A stretch of 37,632 nt of DNA from Sphingomonas bacterium (GCF_028289855.1 NZ_JAQGKZ010000033.1:1-37632); one strand, 5' to 3'. Positions 9,705 through 19,085 are shown, counted from the first letter of the stretch. The notes: generated by a model not told the origin, from the letters alone. Made by a program: numbers and translations.

Positions 9705-10768
9705 CGCGCAGCCAATGCGGCAATCGCGGCACGAAAGTCATGGGGAAGCGCCAGCGGCGCCAGCGCAGCGCGCGCCTCGACGGGGCTGACCGCCGCGATC
9801 GCGTCGAGTTGGTCGGCGAACGCCTCGACATCATTGCTCAGCGCGAGCCCGATCCGGGCGATCGTCGCGCGATCGAGATCGGCCGCGCGCAGCGCCAGCC
9901 ATAGCGGATCGCCGCCACCGACCACGACCTGCCGCGCGACCGCGAAATCGAGGCGGAGCGCCAGCGCCAGCAGCGCGACGAACAGCGCCACGTTGCGGTC
10001 GCCCAAAGCATGCGTCAGCAGCGCGGCCAGTTCGTCGGGTTGCGCGTCGATCGCGGTGGCGAGGCGCATCGCCGCGCCTTCCACCCGGTCGCTCTCGTCA
10101 TGCGCGCCGAGCGCGCGGAGCGCGGCATCGGCCAACGCGCGGTCGGCGTCGGCGCCGGCCAGCTGCTCGTGGATTGCGGCGGCAACCCACCAGGTCAGGC
10201 GGTGGTGCAATTCGGCGGGTAGTTCGGTGTGGGTCAAGCGGCCCGTGTCGAGTAGCCCGCGCCGCCGCGCCGCCGCCGCCATCAGCGCCCGGGCGGCGCC
10301 GGCAACATGGCTATCGGCACTCGCCGTCAACCGCGCGAGCAGGCTGGCCGCCCCCGTTTCATCGGGCGTTGCGGCAGGCAACGTATCGGCGAGTAAATCC
10401 TGCCGCGTTCGCGCGATCAGTTCGCGCATCAGATCGGGATCGCGCAACAGGCCCGCGGCGGCCAGCCGGTCGTACACCGGATCGCCCTCGCTCAACCACC
10501 GCGCGCGGTCGCCGTCCCCCGCTGCGGTCAACGACCGCGCGACCTGGCGCCGCAAATCGCCCTCGACCACCGCGACCATTGCCGTCAGCGTGCCCGCCAG
10601 CACCGCCCGCGTGCGCTCGTCGAGCCGGGCGTCGTCGGGCATGTAAAAATCGTCGATCGTTTGGGCCAATCCGCGATCGGCGCGACCCAGCGAAGCCGCC
10701 GCGCGCGCGAGCAGCTGACTGGCGCTGCGGCGAGCGCCGTCGTCAATGTCGCCTCGGTCGATCGACAT
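9701..10768 (-). CDS. DUF2336-type alpha-helical protein
   Basis: A 355-residue, almost entirely alpha-helical, Ala/Leu/Arg/Asp-rich cytoplasmic protein. The N-terminal segment with FYMPDDARLDERTRAVLAG and the following helical repeats match my recollection of DUF2336 proteins of Alphaproteobacteria, whose function is unknown. No catalytic motif is visible. It lies between the decayed membrane protein gene (48 nt upstream) and the kinase-like gene (4-bp overlap), suggesting they act in one signalling module. A CtrA-like site lies 25 nt upstream of its start, so it may have its own promoter. Confidence 0.65.
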   Translation of the reverse strand: MSIDRGDIDDGARRSASQLLARAAASLGRADRGLAQTIDDFYMPDDARLDERTRAVLAGTLTAMVAVVEGDLRRQVARSLTAAGDGDRARWLSEGDPVYDRLAAAGLLRDPDLMRELIARTRQDLLADTLPAATPDETGAASLLARLTASADSHVAGAARALMAAAARRRGLLDTGRLTHTELPAELHHRLTWWVAAAIHEQLAGADADRALADAALRALGAHDESDRVEGAAMRLATAIDAQPDELAALLTHALGDRNVALFVALLALALRLDFAVARQVVVGGGDPLWLALRAADLDRATIARIGLALSNDVEAFADQLDAIAAVSPVEARAALAPLALPHDFRAAIAALAAR

Positions 10769-10792
10769 GGGCGGGATATAGCGACACCGTCG

Positions 10793-10807
10793 TTAAATTG
10801 CGGTTAG
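10793..10807 (-). promoter_or_regulatory. Candidate CtrA-binding site (TTAA-N7-TTAG)
   Basis: TTAA at 10793-10796 and TTAG at 10804-10807 are separated by seven bases. The alphaproteobacterial cell-cycle regulator CtrA binds TTAA-N7-TTAA, so this is one mismatch from consensus in GC-rich DNA where TTAA is scarce. It lies 25-39 nt upstream of the DUF2336 start codon, within promoter distance. The regulatory role is inference from motif and context. Confidence 0.4.
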
Positions 10808-10816
10808 CCCTACGCA

Positions 10817-11995
10817 TCAGCCAGCAATGCGGGTCCGCAGCCTTTCGATCGCATGTGCGAGCGTTGCGACCGCGTAGGCCGCCGCCACCGCTAGTCCGAT
10901 CTGTGGCTGTCGCGCAATCGCCGCGGGCAACAGAATGAGGAGGTAGGCGGGGGGCGTCGCCCACCACAAATGCCGCTGCACCGAACCCGCCGCCCGCTCG
11001 GCCAGCGCACCAGCCACTATAACGGCCAGCGCGAGTAGCGGCGCGACCGCAGTGCCGGCGTCGAGCCCCGCCTGATGCCCGAACAGGATCGTCGCCAGCA
11101 CGACACTCGCCGGCCCCAGCCACTTCACCGCGACGATCAGCCGCCGTTCGTCGCGCAGCCACGCCAGCACGTCGGTCAGCGCGAACAAGGCGAGCGCGAC
11201 GACCACAGCCGCCAGACCGGATGCCGCCCAACCCATGAACAATACGGCCAGCCCGCCCAGGCTCGCCGCGACACCGACGGCCGCCAGCATGACCGCTGGC
11301 ACACCGCGCGCGACGAGCGGCGGCAATGCCACACGCGCGAGCGGTGCGATCAGGAAGCGGTCGACCCAATTCGGGCGCGCGCCGAGCGCCGCGACCAAGG
11401 TCGCCCTGCCCTTCGCCGCCAGCGCGCGCGAATCGCGCTGGATGCCGTGCCCGTCGCGCACCGCGGCGTCGGGCAGCGCGACGCGTTCGGCGCCGCGCTG
11501 CGCCACCACGCGGAGCAACGACGAGGCGAAATCGTAATCGCTCGGCAATTTCGCGACCTCGGCGATGCGTTGCGGGTCGATCGTCGCGACGCCCGCCCAT
11601 ACCACGCCCGGCTCGATCCGCTCGAGCTCGTCGCCTTCGCCTGCGACCAGCAACGTGTCGTGATCGCGATCGCGCATCGCCTCGACGACGCCGCTGGTCG
11701 TGACGAGACCGTCGGCGAACCATACGACGCGCGCCAGCGGGTGCAGCTTGGCGATCGCCTCGCTGGGGTTGCGCACCGAATCGACGGCGACGCCGCGCCG
11801 CGACAATCGGTTGATCGCCCCGAGCAATTCGGGGGTCAGCCGCGACACGACGACGACAATCTGCGACGCCCCGGCCGCGATCAGCAGCCGCGCCTGAAAC
11901 TCGATCAGCGTGACGCCGCCGATCGGCAACGTCGCCGCGAGCGTATCGTGGCGATCGGAAGCATCGGCAGTCGCGAACAGAAGCCCCGCAAGCAT
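10817..11995 (-). CDS. Membrane protein with degenerate nucleotidyltransferase-like and CDP-alcohol phosphotransferase-like halves
   Basis: The first ~200 of 392 residues have the alternating alpha/beta pattern of a MobA-like nucleotidyltransferase (IEFQARLLIAAGASQIVVVV, VVWFADGLV) but lack the GxGxR...K substrate loop. A segment near 207-225 (ARPNWVDRFLIAPLARV) resembles the entry to CDP-alcohol phosphotransferases in bifunctional inositol-phosphate cytidylyltransferase/DIPP synthases. It is followed by about five or six hydrophobic helices (232-258, 260-280, 293-306, 317-331, 345-360, 366-384). The essential D-x2-DG-x2-AR motif is absent. I read it as an enzymatically decayed relative of those fusion proteins, possibly kept for another role. 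It sits 39 nt after the Hpt-like gene. Confidence 0.55.
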   Translation of the reverse strand: MLAGLLFATADASDRHDTLAATLPIGGVTLIEFQARLLIAAGASQIVVVVSRLTPELLGAINRLSRRGVAVDSVRNPSEAIAKLHPLARVVWFADGLVTTSGVVEAMRDRDHDTLLVAGEGDELERIEPGVVWAGVATIDPQRIAEVAKLPSDYDFASSLLRVVAQRGAERVALPDAAVRDGHGIQRDSRALAAKGRATLVAALGARPNWVDRFLIAPLARVALPPLVARGVPAVMLAAVGVAASLGGLAVLFMGWAASGLAAVVVALALFALTDVLAWLRDERRLIVAVKWLGPASVVLATILFGHQAGLDAGTAVAPLLALAVIVAGALAERAAGSVQRHLWWATPPAYLLILLPAAIARQPQIGLAVAAAYAVATLAHAIERLRTRIAG

Positions 11996-12034
11996 GCGCG
12001 GGCTGTTACGGGGAGTTTCGGCGTAACGCCAGTA

Positions 12035-12325
12035 TTACAGGCGCGCGACCGCGCGGCGCAGCTTGCGCAGCATCTCCGCATCGTGCGGCACCGCCGCCGC
12101 TTCGGACGCCAGCGCCATCAGGCGGATCGCGCCGAAACTAGCCGCCAAACCCTTCAACCGTGCCGTGCCGAGCGCCCAGCCGGCATCATCGGTTGCGGCC
12201 TCGATCGTCGCGATCGCGCGCTCGGCGCTATCGACAAACGCCATGCGCAACTCCGCGATCAGCGCTGGTTCGTCACCGACGGCTGCCGCCAGGGTCGCGT
12301 CGATTGCTCCGGGATCATAGGCCAT
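12035..12325 (-). CDS. Hpt-domain-like protein lacking the phospho-accepting histidine
   Basis: A 96-residue helical-bundle protein matching the histidine phosphotransfer (Hpt) fold. The signature helix reads ARLKGLAASFGAIRLMALA (55-73). In true Hpt domains the pattern is H-x-L-K-G; here the His position is Ala55, so it should not carry phosphate. The rest of the motif, including Lys58-Gly59 and the S-F-G-A turn, is kept, which suggests a preserved binding surface. It is the first gene of the minus-strand run toward the kinase-like protein and is divergent from the coiled-coil membrane protein with 82 nt between the starts. Confidence 0.75.
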   Translation of the reverse strand: MAYDPGAIDATLAAAVGDEPALIAELRMAFVDSAERAIATIEAATDDAGWALGTARLKGLAASFGAIRLMALASEAAAVPHDAEMLRKLRRAVARL

Positions 12326-12407
12326 GAGCGTGTCATAACCGCCACGCCTTTAACGGATCGTTGCGTAATCGCTTTGATCTGCACCATTTCATGGTAAACA
12401 AAGCGTC

Positions 12408-14183
12408 ATGAGCGGGGGTTCAACAATCGTCGATCTGCGCATGAGCGATGTCGAATTCGACACCTCGCCGGTCGCAGAGCATGTGGATTTCGATGCCACA
12501 GTACCGGCCGAAGACGCCGAAGAGCCGCTCTATCTCGACCAGTATGAATCGCCGCCAAGCGTTTGGGGCAAGGTGTTCGGCGCGGTCGCCTTCCTGCTCG
12601 CGGCGGCGTGGATCGGGTTCATCATTTGGTATGCCGGCCCCTCGGTACTCGCCAATCCGCAACCGATGGTGCTCGCGCAATTCGCCGCCGCGCTCGCTGC
12701 GCCGCCGGCCTGGATCGGCGTATTGTGGCTGATCGCGCTGCGGTCGAGCAAGGCGGAGGCGCAACGTTTCAACGCCACCGCGCGGTCGATGCGTGCGGAG
12801 GCCGATCACCTCCAGACCGTCATCGCCGCGATGGCCAACACGATCGAAGCCAACCGGCTAATGCTCGGCGACCAGATCACCTCGATGATGGCGGCGGCGA
12901 GCGGCATGGCCGAGCAGATCACGCAGGCCGGACAACAAGCCGCCGGGCTCGACGCGGCGGCGCGCACCGCGGAGGACAAGCTCAACGTCCTGCTCGCGAC
13001 CCTGCCCCGGGCGCATGCCGAGACCGAGGCGCTGGGCGCGAAAATCGAAGCGACCGGGCTGACCGCCAGCGAACGTGCCGCGTCGCTCGATGCGCAACTC
13101 GTCGCGCTCGGCGAACGCGGGAAAGAGGCGGACGCGATCACCAGCGGTGCCGCCGAACGCCTCGCCGCCAATATCGCGCGGATGGAGGCGACCAGCGAGA
13201 CCGCCGGTGCGCGGCTCGAAAGCGTCACCGCGACGATGTCCGAAACGGTCGACGGCTTGCTCGATCGCACCGCCAGCGCGGTCGATGAGGCGCGCAAGGG
13301 CATCACCGCGCAGGGCGACGCGATGGCGGCGATGCTGTCGGCCAATCAGGCGTCGCTCGACCGCACCGCGACCGACAGCACGACCGCTCTGGCCGAACGG
13401 ATCGCTGCGATCGAAGCGGTGGTGAACCATGTCGGCGAGGTGCTGGGCAATGGGCAGGCGCAAGTCGACGCCATCGCGCGCTCGATCGAGGATTCGAGCG
13501 GCGCGGCGCAGCGCTTCGCGGGCGAAGCCGCGCCGCAATTGCTCGAAAGCCTGATGCGGATTCGGGACACCGCCAACGCCGCTGCGGATCACGCCCGCGA
13601 GGCGATCGGGCGGATCGTTCCCGAAGCCGGGAGCGCAATCGAGGCGGCGGGCAAGGAAGCTTTGGAGAAAAGCCTCGCCGCCATCGCCGACGCGCAAACC
13701 GCGGCGGCCACGTCCGCGACGGAGGCATCGGACAAGCTCAACAAGCAGATGGTCGCGATCGCCGATGCGTCGGGGCATATCGAAGCGCGACTCGCCGACA
13801 CAAGCGAGGCGGACGGGTTTGCGCGGCGCGTGTCGACGCTGATCGAATCGCTCAATTCGGCCGCGATCGATTTGGCTGCGATCTACGCCAGCGACGTGCC
13901 CGACACATCATGGGCCGCGTATCTCAAGGGCGACCGCGGCGCATTCACCCGCCGGGCGGTCAAGCTGCTCGACACCGGCGACATGCGCGCGATCGCGCAA
14001 GCGTATGAGAATGACGAAACGCTTCGAGATCAGATCAACCGCTACATCCACGATTTCGAAGCGATGCTGCGCGCGGTGCTGGCGCAACGCGATAGCGCGC
14101 CGATCGGCGTGACATTGCTGTCGTCGGACATGGGCAAGCTCTACGTCGCGCTAGCCCAGGCGATCGAACGGCTGCGCGCCTAG
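12408..14183 (+). CDS. Two-TM coiled-coil protein, TipN-like layout
   Basis: A 591-residue protein with an acidic N-terminal tail (1-50), two membrane helices (about 54-76 and 88-112), a long Ala/Glu/Thr-rich coiled coil (about 115-480), and a conserved-looking C-terminal domain with DTSWAAYLKGDRGAFTRRAV and LLSSDMGKLYVALAQAIERL. The layout matches the Caulobacter polarity factor TipN, but I cannot confirm homology by eye. The ATG at 12408 has no clear ribosome binding site; an in-frame ATG at 12441 is an alternative and also lacks one. Divergence from the Hpt-like gene hints at shared regulation. It overlaps the DUF1467 gene 3' end by 4 bp (CTAG). Confidence 0.6.
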   Translation: MSGGSTIVDLRMSDVEFDTSPVAEHVDFDATVPAEDAEEPLYLDQYESPPSVWGKVFGAVAFLLAAAWIGFIIWYAGPSVLANPQPMVLAQFAAALAAPPAWIGVLWLIALRSSKAEAQRFNATARSMRAEADHLQTVIAAMANTIEANRLMLGDQITSMMAAASGMAEQITQAGQQAAGLDAAARTAEDKLNVLLATLPRAHAETEALGAKIEATGLTASERAASLDAQLVALGERGKEADAITSGAAERLAANIARMEATSETAGARLESVTATMSETVDGLLDRTASAVDEARKGITAQGDAMAAMLSANQASLDRTATDSTTALAERIAAIEAVVNHVGEVLGNGQAQVDAIARSIEDSSGAAQRFAGEAAPQLLESLMRIRDTANAAADHAREAIGRIVPEAGSAIEAAGKEALEKSLAAIADAQTAAATSATEASDKLNKQMVAIADASGHIEARLADTSEADGFARRVSTLIESLNSAAIDLAAIYASDVPDTSWAAYLKGDRGAFTRRAVKLLDTGDMRAIAQAYENDETLRDQINRYIHDFEAMLRAVLAQRDSAPIGVTLLSSDMGKLYVALAQAIERLRA

Positions 14184-14449
14184 TCCAGCCGCCCGAACAG
14201 GTCGAGCATCTTCGGGGTGACCCAGCCGAACTCGTAATTCGCCACGAACAACGCCCACAATATCGTCGCGACGATCGTCACGCGGATCGCGATGCGGCGG
14301 GCGTCGAAGACATGCGGCGCGCTCTCAGCCTGGCCGGGAACATACTCGCCCTCCGCCTCGTGCGTCGTGCGGACGCCGAACGGCAGGACGAGAAACACCG
14401 AGAACGACCAGAAAAGAAAGTAGATCGCGACCAACGAGGTCCAGCGCAT
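14180..14449 (-). CDS. DUF1467 family membrane protein
   Basis: An 89-residue protein with two hydrophobic helices: about 4-26, beginning at SLVAIYFLFWSFSVFLVLPF, and about 54-71. Between them is a short polar loop, TTHEAEGEYVPGQAESAP. This is the pattern of DUF1467, a family found next to ribonuclease J or prolyl-tRNA synthetase genes in Alphaproteobacteria. The function is unknown. It starts 4 nt after the rnj stop and is probably co-transcribed with it. Confidence 0.85.
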   Translation of the reverse strand: MRWTSLVAIYFLFWSFSVFLVLPFGVRTTHEAEGEYVPGQAESAPHVFDARRIAIRVTIVATILWALFVANYEFGWVTPKMLDLFGRLD

Positions 14450-14453
14450 CGCG

Positions 14454-16094
14454 TCAGGCCTCGATGATCAGTACGTCGACGACGGGCTTCTTGCCGGTCC
14501 ATTTGGTCGCGACACGGCGCACCGCGAGGCGCAGCGATTCGCGCAGCGCGTTCAAATCGCCCTTGTGCTTGCGCACCGCTTCCGCCGCTGCGTCGCATGC
14601 TTCGTCGAGGAAGCCTTCCTTGTCTTCTTCGACCGGCACGCCCTGAAGGCGGACTTCGGGGGTGCCGACCAGGCGATAATTGCCGCTAATCGCCACCGCG
14701 ACCGACATCTGGCCGAAGCTCGCGAGGCGGCGGCGCTCGTTCATCGTCGCCCCGTCGGCCGGCAGGATGACGTCGCCGTCGAGCATCAACCGCCCGACCG
14801 CCGCATTGCCGATCTTTTGCGGATCGCCGGGCGCCAGGCGGACGATGTCGCCGTCGGTCTGGACCAAGGCGCGCGGAATGCCCTTCGATAGCCCGAACCG
14901 CGCTTGCTCCATCATGTGACGCATCTCGCCATGCACCGGCACCAGCAACTCAGGCTTGATCCAGCCGTACATCGCCTCCAGCTCGGGCCGGCCTGGATGG
15001 CCGGAGACGTGGACGTGCTCCTGCCGCTCGGTGACCATCTCGACGCCCTTGGCGGCAAGCTGGTTCTGGATACGGCCGATCGCCAGTTCGTTGCCGGGGA
15101 TCTGCTTCGACGAGAAGATCACGGTGTCGCCCGCCGCCAGCTTGATCGGATGCGTCCCCTCGGCGATGCGGCCGAGCGCGGCGCGCGGTTCGCCCTGCCC
15201 GCCGGTCGCGACGACCAGCACGTCGCGGCCCGGCATGCCCATCGCCGCGTCGGGCGTGACCGGTTCGGGAAAGTTCTTGAGATACCCGGTCGCCTTGCAG
15301 ACCTGCAGGATGCGGTCGAGCGAGCGCCCGGTGACGCATACGCGCCGGTTGGTCGCCTTGGCCACCTCGCCAAGTGTCTGCAATCGCGCCGCGTTCGAGG
15401 CGAAGGTGGTGACGACCACGCGCCCCTTCGCCTTCTTGACCGCCGCGATCAGCCCCTCCCGCACGCTCGATTCCGATCCCGATGGCTCAGGATTGAACAC
15501 GTTGGTCGAATCGCACACGAGCGCGAGCACACCGTCATCGCCGATCGCGGCGACTTGCTCAGGGGTCGAAGGCTTGCCCAGAACGGCGCTGCTGTCGTCG
15601 AGCTTCCAGTCGCCGGTGTGGAATATCTTGCCATGCGGCGTGTCGATGAGCAGCGCGCTCGCCTCCGGGATCGAATGCGCGAGCGGCACGAAGGTGACGC
15701 CGAACGGCGCGAGGTCGATCCGCTCGTTGGGCTTGACGATCTTGAGCTTCACCCGGTTGGCGATGCCCTCTTCTTCCAGCTTCCCCCGGATCAGCCCGGC
15801 GGTGAAGCGAGTCGCGTAGAGCGGCACGCCGAGATCGTCGGCGAGGTACGGCAAGGCGCCGATATGATCCTCATGCCCATGCGTCAGCACGATCCCGATC
15901 AGATTTTCGGCCTGCTCCTCGATGAATTGCAGGTCGGGCAGGATCAGGTCGACACCGGGATAGGCTGGGTCAGCAAAGGTCACGCCCATATCGACCATCA
16001 GCCATTTGCCGTTGCAGCCGTACAGGTTGACGTTCATCCCGATCTCGCCCGATCCGCCGAGCGCGAGGAAAAGCAGTTCGTTTTTCGGTATCAC
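14454..16094 (-). CDS. rnj: Ribonuclease J
   Basis: RNase J is a metallo-beta-lactamase/beta-CASP nuclease with 5'-3' exonuclease and endonuclease activity in RNA decay and rRNA maturation. The 546-residue protein carries the zinc motif HGHEDH (72-77), the beta-CASP segments TTFASNAARLQ and FSSKQIPGNE, and HVSGHPGRPELE, and ends in a C-terminal dimerisation domain. The start is a GTG at 16094, just before the conserved PKNELLFLALGGSGEIG; no strong ribosome binding site precedes it. coaX ends 42 nt upstream, so it probably belongs to the same transcript as nuo-birA-coaX. Confidence 0.95.
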   Translation of the reverse strand: MIPKNELLFLALGGSGEIGMNVNLYGCNGKWLMVDMGVTFADPAYPGVDLILPDLQFIEEQAENLIGIVLTHGHEDHIGALPYLADDLGVPLYATRFTAGLIRGKLEEEGIANRVKLKIVKPNERIDLAPFGVTFVPLAHSIPEASALLIDTPHGKIFHTGDWKLDDSSAVLGKPSTPEQVAAIGDDGVLALVCDSTNVFNPEPSGSESSVREGLIAAVKKAKGRVVVTTFASNAARLQTLGEVAKATNRRVCVTGRSLDRILQVCKATGYLKNFPEPVTPDAAMGMPGRDVLVVATGGQGEPRAALGRIAEGTHPIKLAAGDTVIFSSKQIPGNELAIGRIQNQLAAKGVEMVTERQEHVHVSGHPGRPELEAMYGWIKPELLVPVHGEMRHMMEQARFGLSKGIPRALVQTDGDIVRLAPGDPQKIGNAAVGRLMLDGDVILPADGATMNERRRLASFGQMSVAVAISGNYRLVGTPEVRLQGVPVEEDKEGFLDEACDAAAEAVRKHKGDLNALRESLRLAVRRVATKWTGKKPVVDVLIIEA

Positions 16095-16136
16095 GTAGGT
16101 TCTTTCAAAGTCGGAGCGCGGCGAGCATGCCGCGTA

Positions 16137-16916
16137 TCAGTTCGCGTGGGCCCGTTCCCACATCATCGCGAGCCCGCGGATCGTCAGATCGGGCTCGATA
16201 ACATCGAATATAGGGGTTCGCTTCTCGAATAGCACGGCAAGGCCCCCGGTGGCGACCACCGTTACCGGGCGACCGACTTCGGCTTTCATCCGCGCGACCA
16301 GCCCCTCGATCATCGCGATATAGCCCCAATAGATGCCGATCTGCATCTGGCTGACCGTATCGCGCCCGATCACGGTCGGATCGGCGGGCGCCTCGATCGC
16401 GATGCGCGGCAATTTCGCCGCGGCGCCGACCAGCGCATCAAGCGACAGGTTGATCCCCGGCGCGATGATCCCGCCCTTGTAGGCGCCGCGATAATCGATC
16501 CAATCGACCGTCGACGCGGTACCGAAATCGATTACGATCAGGTCGCCGTCGTGCAGCGCGTGCGCGGCGATCGCGTTGACCGCGCGGTCGGCGCCGAGAC
16601 TCTGCGGCTCCTGAACGTCGATCGCCATGCCATATTCGACCGGGGGTTGGCCGGCGATCAGCGCGGTCGTCTTGAAGTATTTTTCGGCGAGCACCTGAAG
16701 GTTGTGCGTGGCGCGCGGCACCACGGTCGATACGATGACGCCGGACACGTCTTTGCGGTCATAGCCTTCGAGACTGAGCAGCTGGCTGAGCCATACCGCA
16801 TATTCGTCGGCGGTGCGGCGCGGATCGGTCGCAATCCGCCAGCGGCCCTTGATCTCTCGACCGTCGAACAGCGCGAAAACGACATTGGTATTGCCGGCAT
16901 CGATCGCGAGCAGCAT
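16137..16916 (-). CDS. coaX: Type III pantothenate kinase
   Basis: CoaX phosphorylates pantothenate in the first step of coenzyme A synthesis; type III enzymes belong to the ASKHA fold. The 259-residue protein shows the phosphate motif DAGNTN (6-11), GADRAVNA (108-115) with catalytic Asp110, and DFGTAST (130-136). The ATG at 16916 gives the canonical N-terminus [11 protein letters not shown] and has AAAGGG just upstream. It lies 16 nt after birA, an order I recall as common in Alphaproteobacteria. Confidence 0.95.
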   Translation of the reverse strand: MLLAIDAGNTNVVFALFDGREIKGRWRIATDPRRTADEYAVWLSQLLSLEGYDRKDVSGVIVSTVVPRATHNLQVLAEKYFKTTALIAGQPPVEYGMAIDVQEPQSLGADRAVNAIAAHALHDGDLIVIDFGTASTVDWIDYRGAYKGGIIAPGINLSLDALVGAAAKLPRIAIEAPADPTVIGRDTVSQMQIGIYWGYIAMIEGLVARMKAEVGRPVTVVATGGLAVLFEKRTPIFDVIEPDLTIRGLAMMWERAHAN

Positions 16917-16932
16917 TTTATGGCCCTTTGAT

Positions 16933-17670
16933 CTAGAGCAGGAAGACGTCGCCAGCGTGAATGACACGCCGCGTGCCGTCCGCCAAGCGAAGGATGAGTG
17001 CGCCGTCGGCATCGAGCCCGTCGAACAAGCCGTCGATCGCCGATCCGTCGGGCAGCCGCGCGGTAAGTGGTGTGTCGATCGGGTGTGCACGATCGACCCA
17101 GCGGCGGCGCACGACGTCGATCCCCTCGCCCCGCCACCGCTCGACCCAACGCGCGAACGCATCGGCGAGCGTCTCGACGAAATCGGCGGGTTCCACCGCG
17201 ACGTTGTAGGCGGCCAGGCTGGTCGCAACGCGGTCGGTATCGGTCGGATGGTGCGCCAGATTGACGCCGAACCCGATCACGACCGCGGTGCCGGCGCGTT
17301 CGAGCAGGATGCCCGACAGCTTGGCGCCATCGATCAGCAAATCGTTGGGCCATTTGAGCACCGCCGCGCCCATGATGTAGGCGCTGACCGCTTCCTCCAG
17401 CGCGACCGCCGAAACCAGCGCGAGCGTCGCGGCTGGCGGATCGCTCGGTCGGGGCCTCACCAATGCACTGGCGTAAAGATTGCCTATCGGCGAAACCCAT
17501 GTCCGGCCCTGCCGGCCGCGCCCGCCCGTTTGGCGCTCGGCACGCAGCCAGACGCCTTCCTCCAGCCCTGTCGCGGCGAGCGCGATCATGTCGGCATTGG
17601 TCGATCCGGTTTCGGCGACCGTACGGACCTGGTGGCTCAGAACAGCGCCTTCGCGGCCGCCGCGCTCCAC
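16933..17670 (-). CDS. birA: Biotin--[acetyl-CoA-carboxylase] ligase, catalytic form without DNA-binding domain
   Basis: BirA attaches biotin to the carboxyl carrier protein of acetyl-CoA carboxylase. The ATP/biotin loop GRGRQGRTW (50-58) and [17 protein letters not shown] (106-122) are clear, and the C-terminal SH3-like domain is present. The N-terminal winged helix of repressor-type BirA is absent, so this is a monofunctional ligase. The start is uncertain: the conserved part begins at [11 protein letters not shown], with no ATG before it. The GTG at 17670 overlaps nuoN by 34 nt; a CTG overlapping the nuoN stop at 17640 is another possibility. Confidence 0.9.
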   Translation of the reverse strand: MERGGREGAVLSHQVRTVAETGSTNADMIALAATGLEEGVWLRAERQTGGRGRQGRTWVSPIGNLYASALVRPRPSDPPAATLALVSAVALEEAVSAYIMGAAVLKWPNDLLIDGAKLSGILLERAGTAVVIGFGVNLAHHPTDTDRVATSLAAYNVAVEPADFVETLADAFARWVERWRGEGIDVVRRRWVDRAHPIDTPLTARLPDGSAIDGLFDGLDADGALILRLADGTRRVIHAGDVFLL

Positions 17671-19085
17671 ACGCCCAGCGGCTTGAGCGCGAACCAGCCG
17701 ACCGGCGAAATGAACACCGCCAGCACCGCCATCACGGCGTATTCGACCGCGGTGTCCTTGCTCCGCCGGAACGCCGGCGCGGGGGCGTCGAAATACATCA
17801 CCTTGATCAGCCGCAGGTAATAGAAAGCGCCGATCACCGACCCGACGAAGCCGACTACCGCGAACGGATACAGGCCCGCCGCGACCGCCGCGTTGAACAC
17901 CGCCAATTTGGCGAAGAAGCCAAGCAACGGCGGGATGCCCGCCAGCGAGAACATGAAGATGATCATCGCCGCCGCCAGCCCGGGCTGAGTTTCGGACAGG
18001 CCCGACAGGCTCGCGATCGTCTCGACCGGCTCGCCGCTGGCGTCGCGCATCTGCAGCACGACTAGGAACGCGCCGAGCGTCATCGCGATGTAGATCGCGA
18101 GGTACAGCAGCACCGATGCCACGCCCGCCGGCGTTCCCGCCGCGAGGCCGACGAGCAGGAACCCGACATTGCTGATCGACGAATAGGCCAGCAGCCGCTT
18201 GACGTTGTTCTGGCCGATCGCGGCAACCGAGCCGAAGATGATCGAGGCGAGGCTGGCGAAGATCACGATCTGGCGCCACTCCGCAACCGCCGGGCCCATC
18301 GCATCGATCGCGACACGAACGCCCAAAGCGACGGCGGCAACCTTCGGTGCCGAGGCGAAGAAGGCCGTCACCGGGGTGGGCGCGCCTTCGTACACGTCGG
18401 GGGTCCACATGTGGAACGGCACCGCCGACATCTTGAACGCAAGGCCGGTGAACACGAACACCAGCCCGAACAACAGCCCGAGCGAGTGCGGCCCCGCATA
18501 GGCGGCGGCGATCCCGGTGAAGAGCGTCGTGCCGCTGAATCCGTAGACCAGCGAGATACCGTAGAGCAGGATGCCCGAGGCAAGCGCGCCGAGGACGAAG
18601 TATTTGAGCCCCGCTTCCGCCGACCGCTGATCGCGGCGCATGAAACTGGCGAGCACATACGCCGCGAGGCTGTTGAGCTCGAGCCCTACATACAGCGTGA
18701 GCATGTCGCCCGCCGACACCATCATCCCCATGCCCGCCACCGCGAGCAGGATCAGCACCGGATATTCGGGGTGCAGACTGTCACCGTCGCCATGCGCGAA
18801 GAAGCGCGGCGCGATCACGATCGACACAGCAGCAGCGATGTAGATCAATACCTTTGCGAACGCGGCGAATGCATCGGCGCGGTAGAGTCCGTCGAACACC
18901 ACGCCCGCGTACGAGGCCGGCCCGGCGAGCGCGATCCCCGCACCGAGCAGCACCGCGACCGCGGTCCAGCTGACCATCCGCGTCGAGCGCTGCCCGCCCC
19001 ACGCCGCCACCAGCATCAGCGCCATCGCGCCGATCGACAGGACGAGTTCGGGCATCGTTGCCTGGAGAGCGTTGGTCCAGTCCAT
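17637..19085 (-). CDS. nuoN: NADH-quinone oxidoreductase subunit N
   Basis: NuoN is one of three antiporter-like proton-pumping membrane subunits of complex I. The 482-residue protein has about fourteen hydrophobic helices. The segments KMSAVPFHMWTPDVYEGAPT and KRLLAYSSISNVGFLLVGL carry the Lys residues and Pro-broken helices typical of the proton path. The ATG at 19085 overlaps the nuoM stop (TGATG); a GTG immediately before it is less likely. It is the last nuo gene; birA follows with overlap. Confidence 0.96.
   Translation of the reverse strand: MDWTNALQATMPELVLSIGAMALMLVAAWGGQRSTRMVSWTAVAVLLGAGIALAGPASYAGVVFDGLYRADAFAAFAKVLIYIAAAVSIVIAPRFFAHGDGDSLHPEYPVLILLAVAGMGMMVSAGDMLTLYVGLELNSLAAYVLASFMRRDQRSAEAGLKYFVLGALASGILLYGISLVYGFSGTTLFTGIAAAYAGPHSLGLLFGLVFVFTGLAFKMSAVPFHMWTPDVYEGAPTPVTAFFASAPKVAAVALGVRVAIDAMGPAVAEWRQIVIFASLASIIFGSVAAIGQNNVKRLLAYSSISNVGFLLVGLAAGTPAGVASVLLYLAIYIAMTLGAFLVVLQMRDASGEPVETIASLSGLSETQPGLAAAMIIFMFSLAGIPPLLGFFAKLAVFNAAVAAGLYPFAVVGFVGSVIGAFYYLRLIKVMYFDAPAPAFRRSKDTAVEYAVMAVLAVFISPVGWFALKPLGVWSAAAAKALF

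Noticed and set aside
12326..12407. CtrA-like TTAA and TTTACCAT elements between the Hpt-like and coiled-coil genes
   Set aside because: Half-sites are not at the 7-bp spacing or have two or more mismatches, so no site is claimed.
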